Origin: Pseudopedobacter beijingensis | GTDB taxonomy: Bacteria > Bacteroidota > Bacteroidia > Sphingobacteriales > Sphingobacteriaceae | Reading direction: 5' to 3' | DNA length: 64,000 bases | NCBI RefSeq assembly: GCF_042678145.1 | Contig: NZ_JBHUDG010000003.1 | Coordinates: 124,001-188,000 of the forward strand | Part shown: positions 55,351 to 63,655 of the stretch, piece after piece | Layout: every line of letters begins with the position of its first letter | Numbering within the stretch: position 1 is the first letter of the stretch | The notes under the pieces: generated by a model | Databases searched by the model: none | The model's input: only the letters and a program-made list of their open reading frames with translations | Told to the model about the DNA's origin: nothing | Made by a program: the position numbers and the translations under genes

Positions 55351-58205
55351 TACTTAATAAATTTAGCTGACAGCTTTCCTTCTTCCGAAACCAGATTAAC
55401 AATATATATACCTTGAGACGTTGCACCTAAATCGAGAACAAACTGATTATGACCAGGTATTAAGCTAATCTTTTCATTTTTGAGCACTCTACCTAAAACA
55501 TCTGTTATTGTTAAAACCCCCATACTTTTTACTGCAGAATAGACGCCTACTATTGTTTTCTCCCCTTTCTGATGAATCTTAATTTCGAGTAAGTCCGACA
55601 GTAATGCCTTCACAAGTATTGCTTGTGATTCCTCTGCATTTCCATTAAAGTCTACCTGTTTTAGTTTATAATAATTATTACCCTTGTATGGAAAAAGGTC
55701 GGTATAACTATAATTATTGGTAAGGTCTGATGTTCCTTTACCTTGTACAAATCCTATTTTATCAAAAGTTTTTCCATCTGCAGAACGTAATACATCAAAA
55801 TGCGAGTTGTTTTTTTCCGATGCTGTTAACCAATTGAGTTCTACATGGTCTCCCTGTAATTTCCCGTTAAAGGAAGTTAGTTTTACGGGTAAGGTTGTGC
55901 TTTGTGCATAAGAGGCATTGAAATTACTGATGGTAAGCTGTGCACTTAATGTAGGATTATTAAAGAAAATATGATTGAATCCAACGGCATTAATAGGTTG
56001 GTTGACAGCCAAATCTTCTGTATCTGATGTGTTTGGATAAAAATCTTCTCCTAAACGTAATCCATCAACCCAGATATGGAAAGCTCTGGACGGTACTCTA
56101 AACTGCTCATTACCTTTTGTATAATATTGTTCAGAAGAAGAGTTATTGGCATATATTTCTATATCATAATCTCCACCATCTTTCTTAAAGGTATTGGGAC
56201 TAATAGTAGTCCAAACAGCATCTGAAGCACTTGTCTTGTTCCTGTAAGCAAAAGCAAGATCATCACTATTCTGGGCGTAAGTCCAGTTAAATGCAGTAAA
56301 ATAACGAGAGTCTGTAGTAAGACTAGTATTGCTTGTATTATTAAAAAAGTTTGTACCAGCACCATTATTACCTAACACCATTCTTAAATAACCTCTCTGA
56401 GGATCGTCTCCTGCCAAAGAAAAGTTAAGTCTCATAGCGTATTTTGCAATGGGTGATGCACTTCCAATATCATAAAAAGAAAACTTGTTTGCTGTAGAAC
56501 CTGTACTTCCTGTATTGGTTGCACTATAATATCCGGACAAACTTATTTTTAACTTATTGGTATTTTCATCAATGGGCTCCAATTCATACCTCGTAGCCAT
56601 ACTACTACCTATCCGAACAAAAGCCTTGGCTGAAGGAGGAGTAGGAAACCATCCCCCAATATTATTTATTCCATCGGATGTACTGGAGAATGCTGCATTA
56701 CTGGGTTTAGCTGTACCGGTAGTAGCTGTATATAATTCTTTCGCTGTCATAGTTACTCCGTTTACTGCTGCAGGTAATTGCTGTGTTCCTGAGAAACCGT
56801 AACTCCAGTCTGTCTCAACACCATTCCAATACCCTTCTTCATTGGCGATATTTACTGTAAAGGTATGCTCATAAGATTGGCTTAAAGAAATACCGTTTAT
56901 ACTCTTTGCATCTGTACTGATAGTAACTTTATAACTTTTTCCTTTTTGAAATGCTGATGAGGACGGTACAAATTCAAAATAAGTATCTTTTCTTGATGCC
57001 TTCCAATTTCCAGGTATAGGTGTGTTAGTGTCTACATCTATCACTTTCATTGCATTTTGTACCGTCAAAACATCCATTTGAGGTGAAAAGTGAGCTATAA
57101 CAGGTTGTTTGTAACCTACTATATTCTCATTACTTTGTCCATTATAAGGTGCTACATACAGTACATTTGGTGCCAGTTGGGGTTCCAGATAATTTGAAAA
57201 GAACTTTTCTACCACCTCTTCTCTTACATAACCTAGATCTGGTTGAAAACCTGCTGCCATATCATGTCCTTTATCCATCATCGGAATCCCTAACCAACTG
57301 GCGTCATGATCCTTAGAGTAGGCTTTGACTACATTTGGCCAATCCAACCATTGATTATACTGATCATAATACCCTACAGCAGTTATAGTAGGTGCATAGT
57401 TATCTGTTACATAATCTTTAGACCATCTTGTACCATTCCCCATAGACTGATATCCCACCTGAATATGACTGGGATATTCTGTATTCAACTGAGGGTTATA
57501 AGAATCTCTGAAAGCTCCTCTTTCCTTAGAATCATAATTTATAGAAGGATCCGAAAGACGAGTTATACCATAAGCTGCTTTAGAATGTCCCATCCCCCCT
57601 ATTCTATCAGGGTCTATACTATACTTTGCCGCATTTGCTCTCAAATATCTGATAGCTGCAGTATATACTTTTACTCCCGTTATACCATCCAGATCATAAT
57701 AGCTATCATGATAACCAAAAGGTTTTACCAAAGGACTATTCGCATGATCAATCACAACAGTTATATATCCCCTTTTTGCAAAAATTTGTTGAAAAGGAGT
57801 ATAAGTTGGTATATTTCTTATGGGTTGGGTTGCTATAATTACACATACCGGACGTGGCACTGATGGTGTTTCCGGATGGATGATATCCATTCGCAGGTTC
57901 CAATCCAACGGACTTCCGTTTTTATCCTTTAAATCGTCTTTAGTTTGCGCTTCCTCAGTAAAACCGGCAACAGTCCCTACAATATATTTATTGTAATCCG
58001 TTATCACTTTCTCTACAGTGCCTTCAGATCCTTGCTCATCAAGCTTGAAATATACAAGATCTTTAGTTTCCACAAAACCATTCGGAATAAAAACTGGTTC
58101 GGGGTCTAAAACTACCCGTTGCGCTTTTCCTATATTTATATTTAAAGCCAATGCCATTACCAACATTATTCTACACCGACTGATTATATTTATATGTGAT
58201 TTCAT
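55350..58205 (-). CDS. Alpha/beta hydrolase with Ig-like, CBM-like and T9SS sorting domains
   Basis: A 951-residue protein with a signal peptide (LALNINIGKAQ). Residues about 30-345 are an alpha/beta hydrolase (PRPVCVIIATQP, GYITVVIDHANSP, RIGGMGHSKAAYG with the likely nucleophile S208, and MMDKGHDMAAG with the likely catalytic histidine). Residues about 350-450 are an SbsA-type Ig-like domain (PVIAHFSPQMDVLTV). Residues about 455-790 look like a carbohydrate-binding or choice-of-anchor region. The last about 155 residues are an FN3-like module plus type A T9SS sorting signal. The nucleophile motif is GHSKA, not the usual GxSxG seen in its paralog. It could be an acyl-sugar or uronoyl esterase; the substrate is unknown. 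Confidence 0.8.
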   Translation of the reverse strand: MKSHINIISRCRIMLVMALALNINIGKAQRVVLDPEPVFIPNGFVETKDLVYFKLDEQGSEGTVEKVITDYNKYIVGTVAGFTEEAQTKDDLKDKNGSPLDWNLRMDIIHPETPSVPRPVCVIIATQPIRNIPTYTPFQQIFAKRGYITVVIDHANSPLVKPFGYHDSYYDLDGITGVKVYTAAIRYLRANAAKYSIDPDRIGGMGHSKAAYGITRLSDPSINYDSKERGAFRDSYNPQLNTEYPSHIQVGYQSMGNGTRWSKDYVTDNYAPTITAVGYYDQYNQWLDWPNVVKAYSKDHDASWLGIPMMDKGHDMAAGFQPDLGYVREEVVEKFFSNYLEPQLAPNVLYVAPYNGQSNENIVGYKQPVIAHFSPQMDVLTVQNAMKVIDVDTNTPIPGNWKASRKDTYFEFVPSSSAFQKGKSYKVTISTDAKSINGISLSQSYEHTFTVNIANEEGYWNGVETDWSYGFSGTQQLPAAVNGVTMTAKELYTATTGTAKPSNAAFSSTSDGINNIGGWFPTPPSAKAFVRIGSSMATRYELEPIDENTNKLKISLSGYYSATNTGSTGSTANKFSFYDIGSASPIAKYAMRLNFSLAGDDPQRGYLRMVLGNNGAGTNFFNNTSNTSLTTDSRYFTAFNWTYAQNSDDLAFAYRNKTSASDAVWTTISPNTFKKDGGDYDIEIYANNSSSEQYYTKGNEQFRVPSRAFHIWVDGLRLGEDFYPNTSDTEDLAVNQPINAVGFNHIFFNNPTLSAQLTISNFNASYAQSTTLPVKLTSFNGKLQGDHVELNWLTASEKNNSHFDVLRSADGKTFDKIGFVQGKGTSDLTNNYSYTDLFPYKGNNYYKLKQVDFNGNAEESQAILVKALLSDLLEIKIHQKGEKTIVGVYSAVKSMGVLTITDVLGRVLKNEKISLIPGHNQFVLDLGATSQGIYIVNLVSEEGKLSAKFIK

Positions 58206-58261
58206 TTGTTTGATATTTAATTGGTTTAATCTTATACCGGTTTTTATTTCCGTTATATTTC

Positions 58262-59632
58262 TTATTCCTTTACAATGAAAGTATGCTCATAAGACTTTCC
58301 TAAAGCTGTTCCATGCACACTCTTAGCAGTCTTATTTACAATTACCTTATAAGTTTTATTTTTCTGAAACTCTCGGGATTCAGCCGGTATAAATTCAAAA
58401 TAAGTATTCTTACGGGATACTTTCCAATCTCCCGTTACCGGTTTATTGGTCACTACATCAATAATCTTAATTGCATTTTTAACAGAGAGAACATCCATTT
58501 GTGGAGAAAAATGAACAATAACCGGTTGGTTACTTTTTACAGGATTTGCATTATGCTCATTATAAGGTGCTATATATAGTATATTCGGCGAAAGCTGAGG
58601 TTCCAGATAACTTGAAAAAAACTTTTCTACCGCCTCTTCCCTTACATAACCCAAATCTGCCTGTAAACCAGCAGCCATATCATGCCCTTTATCCAACATC
58701 GGAATTCCTAACCAATTGGCATCACGTTCTAAATATACTTTTGAGACATTGGGCCAATCTAACCAATGTTTATATTGGTCGTAAAATCCCACCGCCGTTA
58801 TAGTAGGCGCATAATTATCAGTTACATAATCTTTTGATCTTCTGGTTCCGTTCCCCATAGATTGGTAACCTACCTGAATATGACTGGGGTATTCTGTATT
58901 CAATTGCGGAGCATAAGACTCTTTAAAACCATGTCGTTCTTTAGAATTATAGTTTATAGTCGGATCCGATAAACGTGTAATGGCATAAGCTCCTTTTGAA
59001 TGCCCTAAACCTCCTATACTGTTAGGATCAATACTATATTTTGCGGCATGAGCTCTTAAATACCTGATGGCTGCCGTATATACCTTTACACCTGTGACAT
59101 CATCTAAGTCGTAATATTTCACGTTAAAACCAAAAGGATTTGTCAATGGACTATTTGCATGATCGATAATCACAGTTACATAACCTCTTTTCGCAAAAAG
59201 TTGCTGGTATGGAGTAAAGCGAGACATGTCTCTTCCCTTGTTTGTTGCTGGTGCAGTAGAAACTATAAAAAACACAGGGCGTGGTTTAGAAGGTTTTTCA
59301 GGATGAATAATATCCATCCGTAACTCCCAATCTAATGGATTTCCTTTTTTATCTTTTAAATCATTTTTACTTTGCGCTTCCTCAGTAATACCAGCAACTT
59401 TTCCTACGATATATTTATTGTAGTCTGCAACGACTTTCTCGACTGTTCCTACTGACCCTTGCTCATCGAGCTTAAAGTAAACAAGATCTTTAGTTTCAGT
59501 AAATCCTTCGGGAATAAAAACAGGTTGTTTATCCAGAGGAACTCTCTGGGCTTTAGCTTCAACGCCATTAAAAATCAGCATAAAAACTAATAGCCTTATT
59601 AAACATACAGTTTTATTTAAATATTGTCTCAT
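58262..59632 (-). CDS. Secreted alpha/beta hydrolase, short paralog
   Basis: A 456-residue protein with a signal peptide (LLVFMLIFNGVEAKAQ). It is closely similar to the first 450 residues of the next gene: VPLDKQPVFIPEGFTETKD, GYVTVIIDHANSP, SIGGLGHSKGAYAITRL with the standard GxSxG nucleophile S212, EYPSHIQVGYQSMGNGTRRS and MLDKGHDMAAGL. It then has an SbsA-type Ig-like domain and stops, without the CBM-like and T9SS parts, so it is probably periplasmic. The pair arose by tandem duplication with different export routes. Esterase activity on the PUL glycan or its fragments is inference. Confidence 0.82.
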   Translation of the reverse strand: MRQYLNKTVCLIRLLVFMLIFNGVEAKAQRVPLDKQPVFIPEGFTETKDLVYFKLDEQGSVGTVEKVVADYNKYIVGKVAGITEEAQSKNDLKDKKGNPLDWELRMDIIHPEKPSKPRPVFFIVSTAPATNKGRDMSRFTPYQQLFAKRGYVTVIIDHANSPLTNPFGFNVKYYDLDDVTGVKVYTAAIRYLRAHAAKYSIDPNSIGGLGHSKGAYAITRLSDPTINYNSKERHGFKESYAPQLNTEYPSHIQVGYQSMGNGTRRSKDYVTDNYAPTITAVGFYDQYKHWLDWPNVSKVYLERDANWLGIPMLDKGHDMAAGLQADLGYVREEAVEKFFSSYLEPQLSPNILYIAPYNEHNANPVKSNQPVIVHFSPQMDVLSVKNAIKIIDVVTNKPVTGDWKVSRKNTYFEFIPAESREFQKNKTYKVIVNKTAKSVHGTALGKSYEHTFIVKE

Positions 59633-59674
59633 TTGCTCTTTAGGTTGTATATTTTGATTTTCTGTGCTTTAGGG

Positions 59675-60973
59675 TTATTTCAAAAACTTAGTAACAAATT
59701 CCGTTTCTCCTGCTTTTATTTTAATGATATAACCCCCTCTATTCACCAAATTTACCGGTATTCTAATCTGGTTATTCCCCTTTTGAAGTTGTACTAAGTG
59801 GTTGATTATTCTTCTACCCGAAATATCATACAGGCTCAGTTGTGCAGGAGACACCCGGTCTGCCTGGTAAATAACTACCACTTGTCCATCGGCAGTTACG
59901 AAAGCCTGTAAATCGCTAGTTAACAACCCATTATCAACTGAAATAATATTTGATAATTCGGAGTCACCATTAAAATCCACCTGTCTTAACTGATAGTAAG
60001 TTGTTCCTTTCAATGGTTGGGTATCTGTATAAGTATAACGATTGATTTTTTCTGATGTTCCCGAACCCTTTATTCTATCTATTTTATCGAAAGTTTTACC
60101 ATCTACAGAACGTAGAATATCAAAATGAGAGTTATCTTTTTCTGATGCTGTTGACCAGTTTAAGACTATCCCATCACTCTGTTTTTTTCCGGTAAAGGTT
60201 GTTAAAGAAACTGGCATTGCATCTTCATAAGCAACACCACTAATGACAACATTTTTCCCTAATATTATCTTCTGACCACTACTAACATTTGCAGTGTTTC
60301 TTCTCCAAACCATAAAACGTAGCGCTAAGGTTTTGCCTTTAGGCACTACAATCTCATTCGTATAATTTAATGAAACTATAGAGTTTGTTGTTGATGTCGG
60401 ACCTTCATTTGTACCTCGCATATAATTTACGATAGTAAATCCATCAAGAGAATAAGCGATGTTGTAATTTAGTTGACCTGTCCCTTCCCGGGAAAGTGGA
60501 ATATTTATATTATTTACCTTTAAGTCTTTATCCAGACCAGCAGTAATAGAAAATTCCACATACATATCTGTTGTTTCATACGCTTCGAAACCTTCAACTA
60601 CTGAAGGTCCTGTAAAATTAGTGTTTGCATTAGCCGTCCCCCCTCTCCCTGTCCAGGCACCTGCTGCTACAGCAGTTGGAGTACGTCCCTCCGCTATTAT
60701 CAATCCATTGGCGCCATAAGTTTGCTCCAAATATGTTGCACCTATATATACATTATTTGTCGTAACATCAACGGCACCTGAACCTGTCTTTATTGCCGAT
60801 CCATCAGATGTCAACGGCCAGGTTACCGTAAAAGCATCCTGCGCAAAACTATAGGAAGAAATCAACATCCATAATACTAAAAACAAGATACCCTTCCCTT
60901 TTCCGACAAAAAATTGTTCCGGTAAAAACCTATCAATTGCTGTAGATTGTTTTTTTGAGTACACTTTTTTCAT
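59675..60973 (-). CDS. T9SS type A cargo protein with beta-sandwich domain
   Basis: A 432-residue protein. The signal peptide hydrophobic core is at residues about 29-45 (GILFLVLWMLISSYSFAQ), preceded by an unusually long charged N-terminus. Residues about 48-255 are a beta-rich domain (FTVTWPLTSDGSAIKTGSGAVD, MYVEFSITAGLDKDLKVNNINIPLSREG, ALRFMVWRRNTANVSSG), which I read as a binding module without visible catalytic residues. The C-terminus has the FN3-like module (LNWSTASEKDNSHFDILRS) and a type A sorting signal (LSLYDISGRRI, NRGGYIIKIKAGETEFVTKFLK). It is probably a secreted or surface glycan-binding protein. It is encoded 42 bases before the short hydrolase gene. Confidence 0.78.
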   Translation of the reverse strand: MKKVYSKKQSTAIDRFLPEQFFVGKGKGILFLVLWMLISSYSFAQDAFTVTWPLTSDGSAIKTGSGAVDVTTNNVYIGATYLEQTYGANGLIIAEGRTPTAVAAGAWTGRGGTANANTNFTGPSVVEGFEAYETTDMYVEFSITAGLDKDLKVNNINIPLSREGTGQLNYNIAYSLDGFTIVNYMRGTNEGPTSTTNSIVSLNYTNEIVVPKGKTLALRFMVWRRNTANVSSGQKIILGKNVVISGVAYEDAMPVSLTTFTGKKQSDGIVLNWSTASEKDNSHFDILRSVDGKTFDKIDRIKGSGTSEKINRYTYTDTQPLKGTTYYQLRQVDFNGDSELSNIISVDNGLLTSDLQAFVTADGQVVVIYQADRVSPAQLSLYDISGRRIINHLVQLQKGNNQIRIPVNLVNRGGYIIKIKAGETEFVTKFLK

Positions 60974-61086
60974 AATTTTTAATTTAGAATTTTATAATTT
61001 GGTTTATTTAGTTTTTCAATTGGAAAAAATTCATTACTACTGCTTATTCTTTTTTTACTTTTCACATTAGAAGTTTCCATTACACT

Positions 61087-62499
61087 TTACTCTATACTAA
61101 TCGTCGTAAACGAAGGCAGCGGTAAGCCGTCTGTGTTATAAACTTCTCCTACCACCCAATCTTTCCATGCATAACGAACTGAAACAGGCTTTTCCACTTC
61201 TTTGGCCTGCACTTCTATATTTCCCGATTTAGTAAGTGTTGCCGTTGCCGGATAAAAATTTCCATCGTTACCGGCAAGCTCAAATAATGTAATCTCTTTT
61301 CCATAAGAGGTCATACCATTTGAAAAATGCTCAAAGCTTACTATAAGCTTATTTCCTTCCGTTTTATGCGACTTATAAATTGGTGAACGATAGGATATTC
61401 CCTTTATCCCATAAGTATTTCCCAAAGCCCAATAACCTAACCTTCTGGCTACAGTAGTTTTATCCATAGCATGAACATAATCTTTCATACCTGCATCATT
61501 AATTACAGCCATGCCACTATTTGGAATAGCCTCCATAGCCTGCAATTGAACATAACGCATTTTCACACCATTCCCTGTGCTGCTTTTACTTTCAAGTGGG
61601 GCTAACTCGGTATAATAAAAAGGCAGTTCTCCCTTATCCCATCGCTTTCTCCAATCAGCTACCATAGCAGGGAAAAGCTTACTGTAAGCATTTGCTTTGC
61701 TACGATTAGATTCGCCCTGATACCACAACCATCCTTTTATAGCAAAATTGGTCAAAGGGTAAATCATGCTATTGAAAAGTACGGTAGGTTCTTTAAAATC
61801 CTGTTTAACCGCATCCAAGCGTTCAGGTATTTTTACTTCTGGAAATGTCTTCAAAATCTCTTTGCTCATCCAGCATTCTATTTTAGTCCCTCCAACAGAT
61901 GAAACAATGATACCAACAGGCACCTTCAATTGCTTTTGAAGCATCTCTCCAAACTGATAGGCTATTGCGCTGAACTCTCTGGCTGCTTCTGGAGTACTTA
62001 TTTTCCATACTCCTTTTACATCCTCCAGAGGTGCGAGAGAAGGATTTCTGCCAACTTTCATCAATCTCAGGTTTGGGTTATTCGCTCTGCTTATAATCTC
62101 ATTAGAATTAAGAACGGGCTGCGAAGGAAAACCTTTCATAGGCATTTCCATGTTAGACTGCCCGCTGCATAACCACACTTCGCCTGTCATCACATTATCT
62201 AAAGCCAGGTTTCCGCTGCCATCATTAAATGTTAGAGTATGCGGACCACCTGCTACTGGTGTTTTTATCTTCAACAGCCATTTTCCACTGGCATCCGATT
62301 TTGATGAATATTTTTCCGTACTCCATGAAGCTACTACTTCGACAATTTTATTTTTATCTGCCGTTCCCCATAGTTTTACTTCCGTATTTTGCTGTAATAC
62401 CATATTATCGCTCAATACAGCGGGAAGCACAACTTTAGCCTTTGTTGTAGCAACAGAAAAGAACAGAAAGAAGACGGCAGTCAATATCTTTATTTTCAT
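61087..62499 (-). CDS. Sialate-O-acetylesterase-family carbohydrate esterase (second copy)
   Basis: A 470-residue protein with a signal peptide (MKIKILTAVFFLFFSVATTKA). It is similar throughout to the esterase at 39746-41167: VVLPAVLSDNMVLQQNTEVKLWG, GEVWLCSGQSNMEMPMKGFPS, IIVSSVGGTKIECW, WLWYQGESNRSKAN. The C-terminal histidine block reads YVHAMDKTTVARRLG, less like the usual HPxxK pattern than the other copy. It removes O-acetyl groups from sugars by family assignment. Its ATG overlaps the stop of the upstream esterase gene by four bases (ATGA), so the two are translationally coupled. Confidence 0.92.
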   Translation of the reverse strand: MKIKILTAVFFLFFSVATTKAKVVLPAVLSDNMVLQQNTEVKLWGTADKNKIVEVVASWSTEKYSSKSDASGKWLLKIKTPVAGGPHTLTFNDGSGNLALDNVMTGEVWLCSGQSNMEMPMKGFPSQPVLNSNEIISRANNPNLRLMKVGRNPSLAPLEDVKGVWKISTPEAAREFSAIAYQFGEMLQKQLKVPVGIIVSSVGGTKIECWMSKEILKTFPEVKIPERLDAVKQDFKEPTVLFNSMIYPLTNFAIKGWLWYQGESNRSKANAYSKLFPAMVADWRKRWDKGELPFYYTELAPLESKSSTGNGVKMRYVQLQAMEAIPNSGMAVINDAGMKDYVHAMDKTTVARRLGYWALGNTYGIKGISYRSPIYKSHKTEGNKLIVSFEHFSNGMTSYGKEITLFELAGNDGNFYPATATLTKSGNIEVQAKEVEKPVSVRYAWKDWVVGEVYNTDGLPLPSFTTISIE

Positions 62500-63302
62500 T
62501 TTGTAGCTTTTTTAGAATTACCTGTTTTTTGTACCGATTGCAGCTCTATCATTTTCACGGCAAAACGTTTTCCCAGTTCATCGGCAGAAGGGCCGTCGAA
62601 ATGAGTAGCATCGCCTTTATCTTTTAATCCTTCAGAAGTCGCCACTGCAGTATTAGCCGATTTTTGGGGCAGTTCTTTCAATACAGTATTGATATTTTGA
62701 TAGTGCGGTTTAAAATAACCCAGTTCACCAGCAACAAAAGGAAGATTCGCATTGCCCGTCAATGTTCTTACTTTATCTATCAGTTCCGTTAATTTAGATA
62801 TATAAGTTTTTGATCCCTCTCCACTACTGTTCGCTTCACCTTGATGCCATATCACTCCTTTTATTACACCATATTTCATAGCTTCCTGTATACGTTTAAC
62901 TGCGTCATCATAAGGGTGGGTATTTGTTGCCTTATCATAAGCGCCTGGAGTCCATTTGCCTATAGAAGTCCCTCCTACAGCACAGGGCACCAATCCTATT
63001 TTAGCTGAAGGATTGGCGTTTGCCATTGCCATTCCAAAAGACAGACCCGGGCCTACACCTGCTACTTTAGGTTTATCAAAATGTACAGGATGTTTTGCTT
63101 CTACCCACTGATAATTAGAGTCGAGCATTAGTACATTAGTATGTTTCAATTTTTTCAGATCTTCTGTTATTTTACCGCGACCAGCCATATTCGATTGCCC
63201 CATTAACAGATAGATATGAAAATCGGGATCTGGTTTTTGAGAGAACGAAAAAGAGCAATTCAATAAAATCATTAAAAGAAGGAATATATTTTTCTTCATC
63301 AC
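62496..63302 (-). CDS. SGNH carbohydrate acetylesterase (SASA/CE6-like)
   Basis: A 268-residue protein with signal peptide (MMKKNIFLLLMILLNCSFSFSQ). It is a compact SGNH hydrolase: HIYLLMGQSNMAGRGK with the nucleophile serine, GLVPCAVGGTSIGKW, VIWHQGEANSS and GDATHFDGPSADELG with the catalytic Asp-x-x-His. Such enzymes deacetylate xylan and other polysaccharides. It is the first gene of the long right-hand minus block. It closely resembles the esterase domain inside the fusion protein at 42183-46469 (both have the order GQSNMAGRG, KHPIHFDK or KHPVHFDK, HQGEAN, GELGYF). Confidence 0.92.
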   Translation of the reverse strand: MMKKNIFLLLMILLNCSFSFSQKPDPDFHIYLLMGQSNMAGRGKITEDLKKLKHTNVLMLDSNYQWVEAKHPVHFDKPKVAGVGPGLSFGMAMANANPSAKIGLVPCAVGGTSIGKWTPGAYDKATNTHPYDDAVKRIQEAMKYGVIKGVIWHQGEANSSGEGSKTYISKLTELIDKVRTLTGNANLPFVAGELGYFKPHYQNINTVLKELPQKSANTAVATSEGLKDKGDATHFDGPSADELGKRFAVKMIELQSVQKTGNSKKATK

Positions 63303-63504
63303 TTAGAAATAAAACAATACTTAATTGAGGTATGGCCGCTACAGCCGTTCGTTTAATTATAATTGTAATGCTAATGTAATGCACAAAGCAATGGCAAACA
63401 CCCGTCATTTCAGCTCATCTTACCCGTTAAATCAGCCCAACAACATTGTTAAAACATCTTTAACAAGACATACAAAGGCTTAATATCCCACATTTACAAC
63501 GCTC

Positions 63505-63537
63505 CATATGACAGGCTAAACAATCTCATATGACAGG
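63505..63537. promoter_or_regulatory. Direct repeat CATATGACAGG, candidate activator site
   Basis: CATATGACAGG occurs exactly at 63505-63515 and again at 63527-63537, a 22-base period (about two DNA turns). It lies about 46-78 bases upstream of the TAGATTTG element. A tandem site with this spacing would suit a dimeric AraC-type activator such as an HTCS; the link to the HTCS in this window is inference. Confidence 0.5.
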
Positions 63538-63582
63538 TGTCCGAAAAATAAGCTTACCTTATTTTAGCATAGGAATACCTAT

Positions 63583-63590
63583 TAGATTTG
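63583..63590 (+). promoter_or_regulatory. Putative -7 promoter element for the right-edge glycosidase gene
   Basis: TAGATTTG matches TAnnTTTG. A TTTT stretch lies about 17 bases upstream. The start codon is 65 bases further on. Confidence 0.45.
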
Positions 63591-63655
63591 ATTAAATAAA
63601 AAAAGAAGAACGCAAAGGCTAATAAACCAATAACTAAAATCGATAAACGAATAAG

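Larger units (their letters stand above)
63303..63655. other. Divergent intergenic control region of the right block
   Basis: This AT-rich stretch of 353 bases separates the esterase operon (minus) from the glycosidase gene (plus). It contains an 11-base direct repeat (63505-63537) and a plus-strand promoter element (63583-63590). No clear minus-strand TAnnTTTG was found; TTGCTTTG near the minus-strand start is a one-mismatch candidate. Confidence 0.5.

Noticed and set aside
57306..57863. Plus-strand open frame of 185 codons
   Set aside because: It is a shadow of the alpha/beta hydrolase domain on the minus strand, with Ile/Tyr/Ser-rich low-complexity sequence.
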